Counted from the first letter of the stretch, positions 18,479 to 28,488 are shown. The stretch: DNA of 64,000 nt from Kaistella faecalis (GCF_019195395.1 NZ_CP078067.1:124001-188000), one strand, 5' to 3'. A program made the numbers and translations. Notes: generated by a model from the sequence alone, not told the origin.

Positions 18479-18509
18479 AAAAATACTAAAAAATAAATAA
18501 TACAACAAT
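18479..18509 (-). promoter_or_regulatory. Promoter of the cysteate synthase-like gene (TTG-N20-TATTTTTG)
   Basis: On the minus strand a -33 TTG (18507-18509) lies 20 bases from the -7 box TATTTTTG (18479-18486). This is a full match to the Bacteroidota consensus, with a leader of about 28 bases. Confidence 0.65.
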
Positions 18510-18647
18510 TTATAAATTTTTTTCTGATTTACAGCATAATACAATGATGATAAATATATTCTGGATTAAGGGAGTCTTATTTAAACTTTGTTAAAGTACT
18601 TATATAATTAAAGAAAAACCTTATTTTCGCAACATTGAATATTATTT

Positions 18648-21600
18648 ATGAAAAACTGGTCTTTTAAACAGTGGAATACCATTTTAGGATGGGTTATCTT
18701 TGCTATTGCTTTCATCACTTATTTATCAACCATAGAGCATAATTTCAGTTTTTGGGACACGGGAGAATATATTGCTTCTGCTACAAAACTCGAGGTTACC
18801 CATGCTCCCGGTGCTGCGCTTTTTCAGCTGGTAGGAGCTGTTGCAGCGATGTTTGCTTTTGGTAATGGTGAGAATTATTCGATCGTTATTAATGCAATGT
18901 CAGCGCTTTTCAGTGCGTTCACTATTTTGTTCCTGTTCTGGATCATCACGCATTTGGTGCGCAGGCTTCTGAATAAAGATTTTGATGAAATTACCAAACA
19001 CCAGGAAATCTCAATATTATTTGCGGGGGCGATAGGAGCTTTTTGTTTCACTTTTTCTGATACATTTTGGTTTTCTGCGGTGGAGGGCGAGGTTTATTCA
19101 ATGGCAACCTTATTTATTGCGCTTCTACTTTGGCTAATTACCAAATGGGAAAACGAATATCATGATTCTGATAACGAACGATGGATTATTTTAATTTTCT
19201 TCGTAACCGGTCTTTCTGTAGGAGTTCACATGATGGGCATGCTTGCCATTCCGGCGGTATGTTTAATTTATTACGCAAGAAATTATACGTTTACCTGGAA
19301 AAGTTTTCTTTGGGCAAACGTATTCACTTTAGTCATTCTGGGAATTGTATTTAAAGGAATTTTCCCGTTAATAATGACGCTTTTCGGTAAAATGGAAATT
19401 TTTGCTGTAAATGGAATTGGCCTTCCTTTTCATTCCGGAACCATTATCGCGTTTATTTTGCTGATTGCTTTCTGCTATTTTGCTATTAATTATGCTAAAA
19501 AATCAAGGAAGAGCATTTATCAAACCGTTGCTTTATCGGTAGTTTACATGATGATTGGTTTCTCATGCTGGATGGTAATCCCGATCCGTGCGATTGCAAA
19601 TCCTCCCATGAACCTTAATAATCCAGATAACGCCATTGGAATGCTCGATTACTATAACCGCGAGCAATATGGTGACTGGCCAACTTCTTATGGGCAGAAT
19701 TACACAGCATATCTGGATGCAAACGGAATCCAGAAAAATGACGACGGAAGCTACAAAACCGAAAAAACTGGCGATGTTTACGAAAAAGATGAGCCAACCG
19801 GCACCTACCGTAAAGTAGGCGAGCGTTATAATTATATTTACAGCAAGGATCACGTTGGGTTTATGCCGAGAATGTTTAATGAAGATCAAGCCGTGATGGC
19901 CAACTATATATCGATGTATGGCGCACCGGATTTTTCATTTAACTACGCCAATGAAGACGTTGCCGACAGTCCTGAAGCAAAACAGATTTTCGAGGAATTA
20001 CGCCAGAAATATGAAGAGGGAAGTATAAAAGTTGAAGATTACCTCAAGGTAAAACCTTATAATTTAATCAATGTTCAGAAGCCTTCCTTATCGCAGAATT
20101 TAGATTATTTCTTCACTTTTCAAAACGGATACTATTTTGTAAGATATCTGATGTGGAATTTTGTTGGAAGACAGAATGATCTGGAAGGACACATGGAAAA
20201 CAACCGAGGAAACTGGATTTCAGGTATTCCTTTTGTAGATAATGCCATGTGGGGCGACCAAAGTAAAATGCCCGCAAAATTCAAAAACGAAAGTACAGTA
20301 GCCTTTTTCTTTTTACCACTTTTATTGGGTTTGATTGGTTTCTTCTTCCAGCTGAACCGCGATTTTGGCAGGTTTTACGCAATCCTTTCACTATTTGTAA
20401 TCACAAGTGTCGGAATTATTTTCTATACCGGCGTTAAGCCCTTTGAAGTTCGGGAACGAGATTACGCGATGGTTGCCTCATTCTTTGCCTTTTCGGTATG
20501 GATAGGTTTGGGTGCAGCTGCAATACTTTGGTTCATTCAGGAAAAAGTAAAATCCAATGCAGTAAATGTTGTGGCAGGAATTGTATTGATGGGAATTCCT
20601 TTCATGATGGGATTCCAGAACTATAATGTACACGACAGAAGCGGCAGAAGCGCGGCTTATGATTACGCGTATTCGACATTGAAATCGCTTCCGAAAAATG
20701 ATATTCTTTTTGTTTATGGCGATAATGATACGTATCCGATTTGGGGAATGCAGGAAACTTCGGGCATGCGTGATGACGTAAAAGTGGTGAATTTCACCTT
20801 GCTTTCGACACCGTGGAATATCGATCAGGTAAAGAGAAGAACCTATAATTCAATGCCTGTACCGTCTGTCCTTAACCATGAGGATTACCGCGACGGGACC
20901 AACGATCAGGTTTACCTTATGAGTCCGGAAGACTGGAAAAACGTCTTTGCCAACCTGAAAGATCAGGGTGCTCCGGAAACAGCTTTTGCAGGATTCAGAA
21001 AGTTTATGACTCAGGATTCTATGACAATGAAAGAAGCGGTAGATTTCATTAAAGTAAAATCAGAAGATAAAGACGAAATCCTGAAGATGCTTTTCGGTGA
21101 AGCGAAATATGAGAAATTTAATTTCCTTCCCGTTTCTAAATTTATTTTGCCGGTAAACAAAGCCAATGCAGTGAAATCAGGAACTATTGAAGCGAAAGAT
21201 GCCGCGCTGGCAGTCGATAAAATCACCATCGAATACAAGAGCAACAGTATGTTCAAAAACAATTTGATCCTGCTTGATATTCTTGCCAATTTCGACTGGA
21301 ACAGACCGATTAATTTCTCCACAGGCGGAATTTACGATCCGGAAAACATCTTCTATCTTGGTAATTATCTACAGTTTGATGGTTTCAGTTACCGTCTTGT
21401 TCCAATCAATACTCCGGAACGTGAAGATGGTGAAATGGGTAGAGTAGATGCTAATTCACTATACAACATCGTTAAAAATTACCGTTGGGGAAATTTCAAG
21501 GATTTAAGCGTTCATTTTGATGAAACCTGCACACAGAATATTGTAAGCTACAGAAGTTCTGCAAGCCGCGCAGCCGAAGCTTTGGCACTTTCGGGACAGA

Positions 21601-22133
21601 AAAATAAAGCTTTGGAAATGCTTGATATGGCTTCCCGAGAAATTCCTGTTGAAAAATACAATGATCCCCGTTCACTGAGTTCAATGGTTTACGGATATAT
21701 CGTTTCAGGTCAGGAGCAGAAAGGTCTGAAACTGGCTGAAGAGCTGAAAAAAGGAATCTTCGAGGAGTATGATTATTATAGCAGTCTTTCAGCTTATGAG
21801 CAGCGATTTGTAGGAAAACAGATGCGCACAAAACCAATGGAATATTCTCTGGTTGTGGGAGCAGTTTCAGATGCATACAATAAATTGGGACAAAACGAAA
21901 AAGGCTACCAGTATCTTTTAAAATCCATTGAAACGGTGGATAAACGCTTCAACAGTTTCGTGAAGAATCTACAGACCATGGGCAAGGAAAAAGCCTTTAG
22001 AGAATCTGAAAAAGTACAGGTAATTACTCCGTTTTACACTTATTTATTTGATGTGATGAACCCGTATGATTCAACGTATTCCAAAGAGAAAGAGGCTCAG
22101 ATTACCAATGCGATCATGAAGGCTACGCAATAA
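18648..22133 (+). CDS. DUF2723 / GT117-type membrane glycosyltransferase
   Basis: The 1161-residue protein begins with many membrane helices. The first (about 13-28) is followed by the loop HNFSFWDTGEYIASATKLEVTHAPGAALFQ, which carries the DUF2723 acidic motif (WDTGEY) and the HAPG motif of GT-C glycosyltransferases. Helices continue to about residue 330, with a second helical block at about 545-665. The soluble C-terminus (about 680-1161) has TPR-like helices (AEALALSGQKNKALEML). Such enzymes are predicted to move sugar from a lipid carrier to surface proteins or lipids at the periplasmic face. The first two downstream genes follow closely. Confidence 0.85.
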   Translation: MKNWSFKQWNTILGWVIFAIAFITYLSTIEHNFSFWDTGEYIASATKLEVTHAPGAALFQLVGAVAAMFAFGNGENYSIVINAMSALFSAFTILFLFWIITHLVRRLLNKDFDEITKHQEISILFAGAIGAFCFTFSDTFWFSAVEGEVYSMATLFIALLLWLITKWENEYHDSDNERWIILIFFVTGLSVGVHMMGMLAIPAVCLIYYARNYTFTWKSFLWANVFTLVILGIVFKGIFPLIMTLFGKMEIFAVNGIGLPFHSGTIIAFILLIAFCYFAINYAKKSRKSIYQTVALSVVYMMIGFSCWMVIPIRAIANPPMNLNNPDNAIGMLDYYNREQYGDWPTSYGQNYTAYLDANGIQKNDDGSYKTEKTGDVYEKDEPTGTYRKVGERYNYIYSKDHVGFMPRMFNEDQAVMANYISMYGAPDFSFNYANEDVADSPEAKQIFEELRQKYEEGSIKVEDYLKVKPYNLINVQKPSLSQNLDYFFTFQNGYYFVRYLMWNFVGRQNDLEGHMENNRGNWISGIPFVDNAMWGDQSKMPAKFKNESTVAFFFLPLLLGLIGFFFQLNRDFGRFYAILSLFVITSVGIIFYTGVKPFEVRERDYAMVASFFAFSVWIGLGAAAILWFIQEKVKSNAVNVVAGIVLMGIPFMMGFQNYNVHDRSGRSAAYDYAYSTLKSLPKNDILFVYGDNDTYPIWGMQETSGMRDDVKVVNFTLLSTPWNIDQVKRRTYNSMPVPSVLNHEDYRDGTNDQVYLMSPEDWKNVFANLKDQGAPETAFAGFRKFMTQDSMTMKEAVDFIKVKSEDKDEILKMLFGEAKYEKFNFLPVSKFILPVNKANAVKSGTIEAKDAALAVDKITIEYKSNSMFKNNLILLDILANFDWNRPINFSTGGIYDPENIFYLGNYLQFDGFSYRLVPINTPEREDGEMGRVDANSLYNIVKNYRWGNFKDLSVHFDETCTQNIVSYRSSASRAAEALALSGQKNKALEMLDMASREIPVEKYNDPRSLSSMVYGYIVSGQEQKGLKLAEELKKGIFEEYDYYSSLSAYEQRFVGKQMRTKPMEYSLVVGAVSDAYNKLGQNEKGYQYLLKSIETVDKRFNSFVKNLQTMGKEKAFRESEKVQVITPFYTYLFDVMNPYDSTYSKEKEAQITNAIMKATQ

Positions 22134-22142
22134 AATATACCC

Positions 22143-22670
22143 ATGAAATACTGTGCTTTTCTTCGCGGAGTGAATGTTAACGGTACTTCCTTGAAGATGG
22201 CAGAAGTCATTAAAGTGTTTTCTGATGCCGGAATGAAAGATGTTTCTACCGTTCTTGCATCAGGAAACATTTTGTTTTCGTCGGATAAAAAACCTTCGGA
22301 ACTGAAGAAAATTTTAGAGAAAGCGATGTCGCATTATTTCGAATATGAGGCTTTTCTTTTTCTGAAAAACCAGGATGAAATAGCTGAAATTCTAAACAAT
22401 AATCCATTCAGCAAGGCTGATGATCTGCATATCTATGTTTTTGTGGGAACAGAAGGTTCGGAAAATATTCTGCTCGAAGAATTTACAAATGCAAAAAAAG
22501 CAGAAAAAGAAAGAGCTGAAATTGTTGCAAACACCTTTTACTGGCAGGTTCCCAAAGGAAGTACGCTGGATTCCAGCTTCGGAAAAATTTTAGGAAAAAA
22601 GCAGTTAAAAGATAAAATCTCCTCCCGAAATATCAATACCTTTGATAAAATATTTATTAAACTTAAATAA
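22143..22670 (+). CDS. DUF1697 domain-containing protein
   Basis: The 175-residue protein shows the DUF1697 pattern: YCAFLRGVNVNGTSLKMAEV (about 3-22), STVLASGNILFSS, and a C-terminal TFDKIFIKL segment. The function of the family is unknown. It begins 9 bases after the DUF2723 gene and is followed 6 bases later by a TPR-like secreted protein, so the three are probably one transcript. Confidence 0.85.
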   Translation: MKYCAFLRGVNVNGTSLKMAEVIKVFSDAGMKDVSTVLASGNILFSSDKKPSELKKILEKAMSHYFEYEAFLFLKNQDEIAEILNNNPFSKADDLHIYVFVGTEGSENILLEEFTNAKKAEKERAEIVANTFYWQVPKGSTLDSSFGKILGKKQLKDKISSRNINTFDKIFIKLK

Positions 22671-22676
22671 ATTATC

Positions 22677-23534
22677 ATGAAAAAACTACTTGTTCTCTTT
22701 GGTTTTTTTTCATTTTTTCTAGGACATACACAAATTCAGGTTCCAAAAGAATTCAATTTTAATACAGCGTTTGTCAATGCTGAAAACCGGCTCGTTATTC
22801 TGCCACCAAAGGCTACTGATAAATTTCTCAATGTGGGCCTGCCATACTTTGACGAGAATGCAGGTTACACTTTTAAGCTGTTCGGGACACTGGTGCCCGA
22901 GAATGGAAAACTTGTCTACAAACCGGCGGAAACCAATATCATTGCGAGATGGCAGAATTTAGGTTTACAGGTCGCTGCACTTTCTGACCAGCAGGTTACC
23001 GGGTTCAAACTGCCGGAAACTGCATCGTTTCTTCAACATTACAAATCCAAAAGACCTGAAAACGATGTATTGGTTGATAAATACAGTTTTATGAATGGCG
23101 GCGGTGCATCGGCTTTAGCACTGAAAGGCCTGGAAAAATTAAAAGAAAGCGGTTTTAAATCTGAAAAATTTTATTTCGAACTTGCCTACGCGTACAACGC
23201 TCTGGGAAAATTTGCTCAAGGTGAAGAAACCGTTACCGAAGCAGCAAAAAACGGATTCAGTAATGAACTTTTCATTAAGGAAAAACATTACGCGATGCTT
23301 AACCAGAATAAATTTTCAGAAGCCGCCGACTATTTGACCGCAAATTTTAAACACTTTAAAACTGCCAGTTATAAGAGCGAAAGTATTATCAATCAGATTT
23401 CTAAATTTTATAACGCTCCCGACTTAGAAAATGCTGAAAAGTGGATTGATATTTACAAAAAAGAAATCGGGCAGGACCAGTATAAAGTTCACGTCGATAA
23501 ATTCGAAAAGGCACTGAAGGAGCAGAAAAAATAA
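22677..23534 (+). CDS. Secreted TPR-like protein of unknown function
   Basis: The 285-residue protein has a signal peptide (KKLLVLFGFFSFFLGHTQ). The N-terminal half is a beta-rich unrecognised domain. The C-terminal half holds helix pairs with a TPR look (KFYFELAYAYNALGKFAQGEETVTEAAKNG, then LFIKEKHYAMLNQNKFSEAADYL). It probably mediates protein contacts in the periplasm. It closes the DUF2723-DUF1697 transcript, but no role can be assigned. Confidence 0.7.
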   Translation: MKKLLVLFGFFSFFLGHTQIQVPKEFNFNTAFVNAENRLVILPPKATDKFLNVGLPYFDENAGYTFKLFGTLVPENGKLVYKPAETNIIARWQNLGLQVAALSDQQVTGFKLPETASFLQHYKSKRPENDVLVDKYSFMNGGGASALALKGLEKLKESGFKSEKFYFELAYAYNALGKFAQGEETVTEAAKNGFSNELFIKEKHYAMLNQNKFSEAADYLTANFKHFKTASYKSESIINQISKFYNAPDLENAEKWIDIYKKEIGQDQYKVHVDKFEKALKEQKK

Positions 23535-23579
23535 GAATGGCGCAAAGCAGTTCCGGTCGCTTTTCTGTCAGAAAAACCG

Positions 23580-23587
23580 TATTTTTG
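23580..23587 (+). promoter_or_regulatory. -7 box (TATTTTTG) of kdsA
   Basis: Full match to TAnnTTTG, 28 bases before the kdsA ATG. Confidence 0.45.
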
Positions 23588-23615
23588 TACTTATAATAAA
23601 TTAGAAAACTATATT

Positions 23616-24425
23616 ATGATTCAGTACTTAGATAATATTCATCATAAAGACTCGAAAAATTTCTTCCTTATCGCCGGTCCGTGCATTATCGAAGGTGAAG
23701 ATATGGCGCTGAGAATCGCTGAAAAAGTAGTAGAACTTACCAATAAATATGAAATCCCTTATATCTTCAAAGGAAGTTTCAAAAAAGCAAACCGCAGCCG
23801 TGTAGATTCTTTCACCACGATTGGTGAAGAAAAATCTCTGGAAATCCTGAAGAAAGTAGGCGAGACTTTCAATATTCCAACAACAACAGATATTCACGAA
23901 AACGAACATGCGGCTTTGGCTGCAAATTATGTAGATGTTCTACAGATTCCGGCTTTTTTGGTACGCCAAACCGACTTGCTTATTGCTGCAGCAAAAACCA
24001 ATAAATGTGTTACGCTGAAAAAAGGCCAGTTTCTCTCCCCGGAATCCATGCAGTTCGCGGTACAGAAGGTTACAGATTCAGGCAATCCAAAAACGGCCAT
24101 TATCGAACGTGGAAATTCTTTTGGTTATACCGATTTGGTCGTTGATTTCCGTGGAATTCCTACCATGAGAGCATATGCACCCGTAATTTTAGATGTTACG
24201 CATTCGCTTCAGCAACCCAATCAAAATTCGGGGGTTACAGGCGGAAGACCGGAACTTATTGAAACCATTGCAAAAGCGGGAATTGCCGTAGGTGCAGATG
24301 GACTTTTCATAGAAACTCATCCGGATCCAAGCTGTGCGCTTTCTGATGGAGCCAATATGCTTCAACTTGATAAACTGGAAGATCTGCTTCAAAAATTAAC
24401 CCGCGTACGACAGGCCATCCTCTAA
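23616..24425 (+). CDS. kdsA: 3-deoxy-8-phosphooctulonate synthase (KDO-8-P synthase)
   Basis: The 269-residue cytosolic enzyme condenses phosphoenolpyruvate with arabinose 5-phosphate, a step to KDO for the lipopolysaccharide core. Motifs seen are FFLIAGPCIIEGEDMALRIAE (17-37), KGSFKKANRSRVDSF (53-67), DVLQIPAFLVRQTDLL (107-122) and ETHPDPSCALSDGANML near the end. Length fits the family. It points to a gram-negative envelope with KDO-containing LPS, in line with lptC in this window. Confidence 0.95.
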   Translation: MIQYLDNIHHKDSKNFFLIAGPCIIEGEDMALRIAEKVVELTNKYEIPYIFKGSFKKANRSRVDSFTTIGEEKSLEILKKVGETFNIPTTTDIHENEHAALAANYVDVLQIPAFLVRQTDLLIAAAKTNKCVTLKKGQFLSPESMQFAVQKVTDSGNPKTAIIERGNSFGYTDLVVDFRGIPTMRAYAPVILDVTHSLQQPNQNSGVTGGRPELIETIAKAGIAVGADGLFIETHPDPSCALSDGANMLQLDKLEDLLQKLTRVRQAIL

Positions 24426-24458
24426 TTTTTGTTATCTTTAAAATCTAAATTCACCGCA

Positions 24459-26888
24459 TTGAAAAAAATACTTCTACTCCTGGTATTCTCGCCGCTTTTT
24501 GTTTTTTCGCAAATTAATCTTAAAGTTCTCGACGAAAACGGTGCTCCTGTTTCTCAAGCCAATGTCTCCTATAACAGTCAGAATTTTATAACTGATGACA
24601 ACGGATTTGTGAAAATCCCTCTCGCTCCGGAAGAACAGACTCTTTCGGTACAGAAGGAAAATTTCAGGGGATTCAGCAAAACGATTAAACCTACTCCGAA
24701 AGTTCAGAACGTGAACATTTTGTTCGTGAATGCTGAAAGAGAAACCCAAATTCAGGAAGTGGTTTTCCAGAAAAAAGGTAAACCTAAAGTAACGGATTTA
24801 ACTTCTATTGAAATCTCTGCAAAAGAAGCTCAGCAGGTTGCATCGCTTTCAGGTGGAGTTGAAGGACTGATCAAAACTTTACCGTCAGTAAACTCAAACA
24901 CGGAACTATCTTCCCAGTATATGGTTCGCGGCGGAAACTATGATGAAAACCTTATCTACATTAATGACATTGAAATTTACAGGCCTTTTTTAATCCGGAA
25001 TTCTTTACAGGAAGGGATGAGTATCATCAACCCTGATATGGTTCAGGCAATTAATTTCTCTCCTGGAGGTTTCGAGGCAAAATATGGTGATAAAATGTCT
25101 TCTGCATTAAATATTTATTACCGTCAGCCTACAAAATTTGAAGTGGCGGGCGAGGCAAGTTTAATAGGCGGTAGGCTTTCAACAGGCTTAGCAAGCAAGA
25201 ACAGGAAACTTTCTGCGCTGTTTTCAGGCCGTTATAGAAATACGAACCTGGTACTGAATACTTTGAATGAAGATACTGATTTTAATCCTCAGTACATGGA
25301 TTTTCAGTCTTATATCAATTATAAACTGAATGAAAAGTGGGACTTTTCGTTTATCGGATACTGGAGTAAAAATGATTACGAAATGGTTCCGAAAGTAAAG
25401 GAAGTGGATTTCGGAAGCTTACAGACTCCTTTAAAACTGAGCGTTTTTTACAACGGGCAGGAAGATGACCAATATAAAAATATGATGGGCACCGCGTCTG
25501 TCAACTTTAAACCAAATAAAAAATGGACCTTTACTCTTGATAATTTCGCTTACCAAAACCGTGAAAGAGAATATTACTCCATCGCTTCAGGATATATGCT
25601 GCAGACTTTTGATCCGGTAACCGGAGCGCCAATTACTTCTTATGATGTTGGCGGGCAGATTGATCACGCAAGAAATGATTTATTGGTAAAAACCTATGGC
25701 TCACAGTTAAAAACACGTTTTTCACCTGATGTAAATACAGATTTCGAGGTAGGTTTAAAATTCGAAAAAGAAAACCTGAAAGATTTCACCAATGAATGGC
25801 AACTCGTAGATTCATTAGGTTACAGCACTCCGCGAGATTATACCAATCCGGGGGTTCTGGATCCGTCTCAACTACGTCTTCGCTTCCATATTGCAGGTGA
25901 AAATCATATCCAGCCTACCAGACTTTCAGGATATGCTCAATATTCTAAGAAATTTTTCTGGGGTCAGAACAGAGTTTTTGTAAATGCCGGGGTTCGTGCA
26001 TCTCACTGGGATTTCAACGATGAAACCATTATTTCGCCCAGAGCGCAGTTTGCCATCAAACCTGATTGGGAAATGGATATGCTCTTTAAAATTTCGGGAG
26101 GAATTTATTACCAGTCGCCTTTCTATAAAGAAATTAAAGATCTTGACGGCAACTTTAATTCCAACATCAAATCGCAGCGTTCCACGCAGGTGATTTTAGC
26201 CAACGATTATGAATTCAGAATGGCTGAAAGACCTTTTAAATTAACTACGGAAGTTTACTATAAGAAAATGGATAACCTGATTCCGTATTATCTTGATAAC
26301 GTAAGAATTCGCTATTCCGGAGCCAATAATTCTGAAGGTTACGCTTACGGACTTGATACAAGATTGTTCGGTGAATTTGTTCCAGGTGTAGATTCGTGGA
26401 TTTCCGCAAGTTATGCGCGCGTTTACGAAAATATCGAAGGCCGTGGTTATATCCCGAGACCAACTGATCCCCGATTCAGATTTTCCATGTTCTATCAGGA
26501 TTATATGCCTAAATTTCCTTCGATGCGTGTAAATCTTACTTTGACTTATGCGAACGGACTTCCTTCGGGAACACCGATTTCTTTAGACGCGAACGGAAAA
26601 CCTGATTTTGAAGCGCCATATAAATACCAGAGAACTTTACCTTCTTATAAAAGAGTTGATATAGGTTTGTCTAAAGTTTTCATCGATCAGAAAGACAATA
26701 AAGTAAACAGCGGTTTCTGGAGTAACTTTAATGAACTTGTTTTAGGAGTACAGATTTTTAATGCTTTCAACATCAGCAATACGGTAGCTAACCAATGGGT
26801 TAATGATGTTTCTACAGGCTATAATTATCCGGTTCCTGTACGGTTAACGGGAAGATTCTTTAACGTGAAACTTGAATTTAAACTTTAA
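24459..26888 (+). CDS. TonB-dependent receptor
   Basis: A TTG start at 24459 is chosen because it begins a clean signal peptide (KKILLLLVFSPLFVFSQ); an upstream in-frame TTG at 24429 would add ten residues. The 809-residue protein has a carboxypeptidase-regulatory-like domain (about 20-95), a plug domain with MVRGGNYDENLIYINDIEIY and GFEAKYGDKMSSALNIYYR (about 160-225), and a long 22-strand-type barrel ending VKLEFKL. It imports a ligand across the outer membrane using TonB energy. It lies alone without a SusD partner, so the ligand is unknown; siderophore, metal or peptide are all possible. Confidence 0.9.
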   Translation: MKKILLLLVFSPLFVFSQINLKVLDENGAPVSQANVSYNSQNFITDDNGFVKIPLAPEEQTLSVQKENFRGFSKTIKPTPKVQNVNILFVNAERETQIQEVVFQKKGKPKVTDLTSIEISAKEAQQVASLSGGVEGLIKTLPSVNSNTELSSQYMVRGGNYDENLIYINDIEIYRPFLIRNSLQEGMSIINPDMVQAINFSPGGFEAKYGDKMSSALNIYYRQPTKFEVAGEASLIGGRLSTGLASKNRKLSALFSGRYRNTNLVLNTLNEDTDFNPQYMDFQSYINYKLNEKWDFSFIGYWSKNDYEMVPKVKEVDFGSLQTPLKLSVFYNGQEDDQYKNMMGTASVNFKPNKKWTFTLDNFAYQNREREYYSIASGYMLQTFDPVTGAPITSYDVGGQIDHARNDLLVKTYGSQLKTRFSPDVNTDFEVGLKFEKENLKDFTNEWQLVDSLGYSTPRDYTNPGVLDPSQLRLRFHIAGENHIQPTRLSGYAQYSKKFFWGQNRVFVNAGVRASHWDFNDETIISPRAQFAIKPDWEMDMLFKISGGIYYQSPFYKEIKDLDGNFNSNIKSQRSTQVILANDYEFRMAERPFKLTTEVYYKKMDNLIPYYLDNVRIRYSGANNSEGYAYGLDTRLFGEFVPGVDSWISASYARVYENIEGRGYIPRPTDPRFRFSMFYQDYMPKFPSMRVNLTLTYANGLPSGTPISLDANGKPDFEAPYKYQRTLPSYKRVDIGLSKVFIDQKDNKVNSGFWSNFNELVLGVQIFNAFNISNTVANQWVNDVSTGYNYPVPVRLTGRFFNVKLEFKL

Positions 26889-26910
26889 AATAAAAATTCT
26901 TACCATAAAG

Positions 26911-26938
26911 AATCCCGGAACTTATCTGTTCCGGGATT
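26911..26938. terminator. Terminator shared by the TonB-dependent receptor and the convergent nitrilase-fusion gene
   Basis: A perfect 11-bp stem (AATCCCGGAAC with GTTCCGGGATT, 6-base loop) followed by T7 on the plus strand. It lies 22 bases past the receptor stop and 3 bases from the stop of the minus-strand gene. Confidence 0.85.
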
Positions 26939-26941
26939 TTT

Positions 26942-28459
26942 TTATTCTGTTTCGCTGTTGAAATTTACAGTATCATAGAGATCTCTGCGCCGGTCGCTCA
27001 TGGTGCGCACTGCGCCGTAGTGATGAAGTTCTTTCAGTAAATTCAGATCCACATCTACAATCAAAGTTGTTTCTGTATTCGGTGTTGCTTCCCCTTTAAT
27101 CGCATTGGATGGAAAGGCAAAATCTGAAGGTGTGAAAACTGCCGCCTGCCCAAATTGAATATCCATATTGTTTACGCCCGGCAAATTCCCGACACATCCG
27201 GCAATGGCAACATAACATTCGTTTTCAATCGCTCTTGCAGCTGCGCAGTGGCGAACTCGTGTATAAGCATTCTGGGTATCGGTGAGATAAGGAACGAAAA
27301 GGATTTTCATACCCTGATCAGCTAAAATCCTTGGTAATTCAGGGAATTCTACATCATAGCATATTACCAAACCTATTTTTCCGCAATCGGTATTGATGAC
27401 TTTAATTTCGTTACCGCCTTTCATACCATAATATTTTTTCTCGTTGGGTGTGATATGAATTTTTCTGTGTTCATCAATTTTGCCGTCACGGTGTAGCAAA
27501 TAACTGATGTTGTAGAGTTCGCCGTTTTCGACAAGAGGCATACTTCCGCCAACTATATTGATATTGTAACCGATTGCAAATTCGGAAAGCTTCAGCTTAA
27601 TTTCTTCGGTCAGTTCAGCCAGTTTAAACATACTTTCCCTTTCTGAAAGATGATTGAAAGGAGCTAACAGAGGCGTGTTGAAGAGTTCCGGGAACATGAT
27701 GAAATCCGATTTGTAATCTGCCATTACATTCACGAAAAATTCTACCTGCTCAAAAAAAGCATCAAGGTTTTTAAAATGCCGCATCTGCCACTGAACCAAT
27801 CCCAACCGGATCACAGAATCCTGCATTGTATTCGGTTTTTTACTGTAGTAGATATTATTCCACTGCAGCAACACTGCATTTTCTTCGGAATGTTGATCCT
27901 CAGGCAAATAATTTTTAAGAATTCTAACCGGCAGGAAATTATTCGCCAACTGAAAACTCAATACCGGATCATAGATTTCTTTATTTCTTACCTTCTGTAT
28001 ATATGCGCGTGGCGAAAGTTCTGCGCTGTGCAGGTGGTAATTGGGGATTCGTCCGCCGACCATTATCGATTTTAAATTCAGGGTTTCGCAAAGTTCTTTT
28101 CTTACATCATAAAGTCTTCGGGCAAGTCTTAACTTTCTGAATTCGGGATCAACAAAAACTTCAATTCCATAAAGTACATTTCCGGTATCAGAATGGGTAT
28201 TGAAGGTATAATTTCCGGTAATTTCTTTATACGTGTGATCGTCTCCATACAGTTCGTACTGCACGATTAGGGAAAGTGCAACCGCTGCGATTTTTCCGTC
28301 AACGGTAATGCAAATCTGCCCATCCCGGAAGATGCGGATCAGTTTCTGTATGCTTTTTTTAGACCAGATATTTTCCGACATAGCCGGATAGGCTTTCTGC
28401 ATAGTCTCTTTAAGCTCATCATAATCTTCGATGGCCAGTTTTCTGATGTCAATCTGCAT
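26942..28459 (-). CDS. GNAT acetyltransferase-carbon-nitrogen hydrolase fusion protein
   Basis: The 505-residue protein joins two enzymes. Residues about 1-185 form a GNAT domain (VLYGIEVFVDPEFRKLRLARRLYDVRKELCE, the acetyl-CoA loop). Residues about 215-500 form a nitrilase-superfamily hydrolase with the Glu-Lys-Cys triad: MFPELFNTP, HRKIHITPNEKKYYG and VICYDVEFPELPR. This architecture is a known branch of the nitrilase superfamily, but its substrate is not established. An amidase coupled to N-acetylation is the plain reading. It lies 29 bases upstream of nothing obvious; anmK precedes it in the same direction. Confidence 0.88.
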   Translation of the reverse strand: MQIDIRKLAIEDYDELKETMQKAYPAMSENIWSKKSIQKLIRIFRDGQICITVDGKIAAVALSLIVQYELYGDDHTYKEITGNYTFNTHSDTGNVLYGIEVFVDPEFRKLRLARRLYDVRKELCETLNLKSIMVGGRIPNYHLHSAELSPRAYIQKVRNKEIYDPVLSFQLANNFLPVRILKNYLPEDQHSEENAVLLQWNNIYYSKKPNTMQDSVIRLGLVQWQMRHFKNLDAFFEQVEFFVNVMADYKSDFIMFPELFNTPLLAPFNHLSERESMFKLAELTEEIKLKLSEFAIGYNINIVGGSMPLVENGELYNISYLLHRDGKIDEHRKIHITPNEKKYYGMKGGNEIKVINTDCGKIGLVICYDVEFPELPRILADQGMKILFVPYLTDTQNAYTRVRHCAAARAIENECYVAIAGCVGNLPGVNNMDIQFGQAAVFTPSDFAFPSNAIKGEATPNTETTLIVDVDLNLLKELHHYGAVRTMSDRRRDLYDTVNFNSETE

Positions 28460-28488
28460 AATATTTTATTAATAAGTTAAAGTTCTGT

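Noticed and set aside
18595-18640. TATTTTCG as the -7 box of the DUF2723 gene
   Set aside because: It misses one conserved T and has no TTG at the right distance, so it was not listed as a feature.
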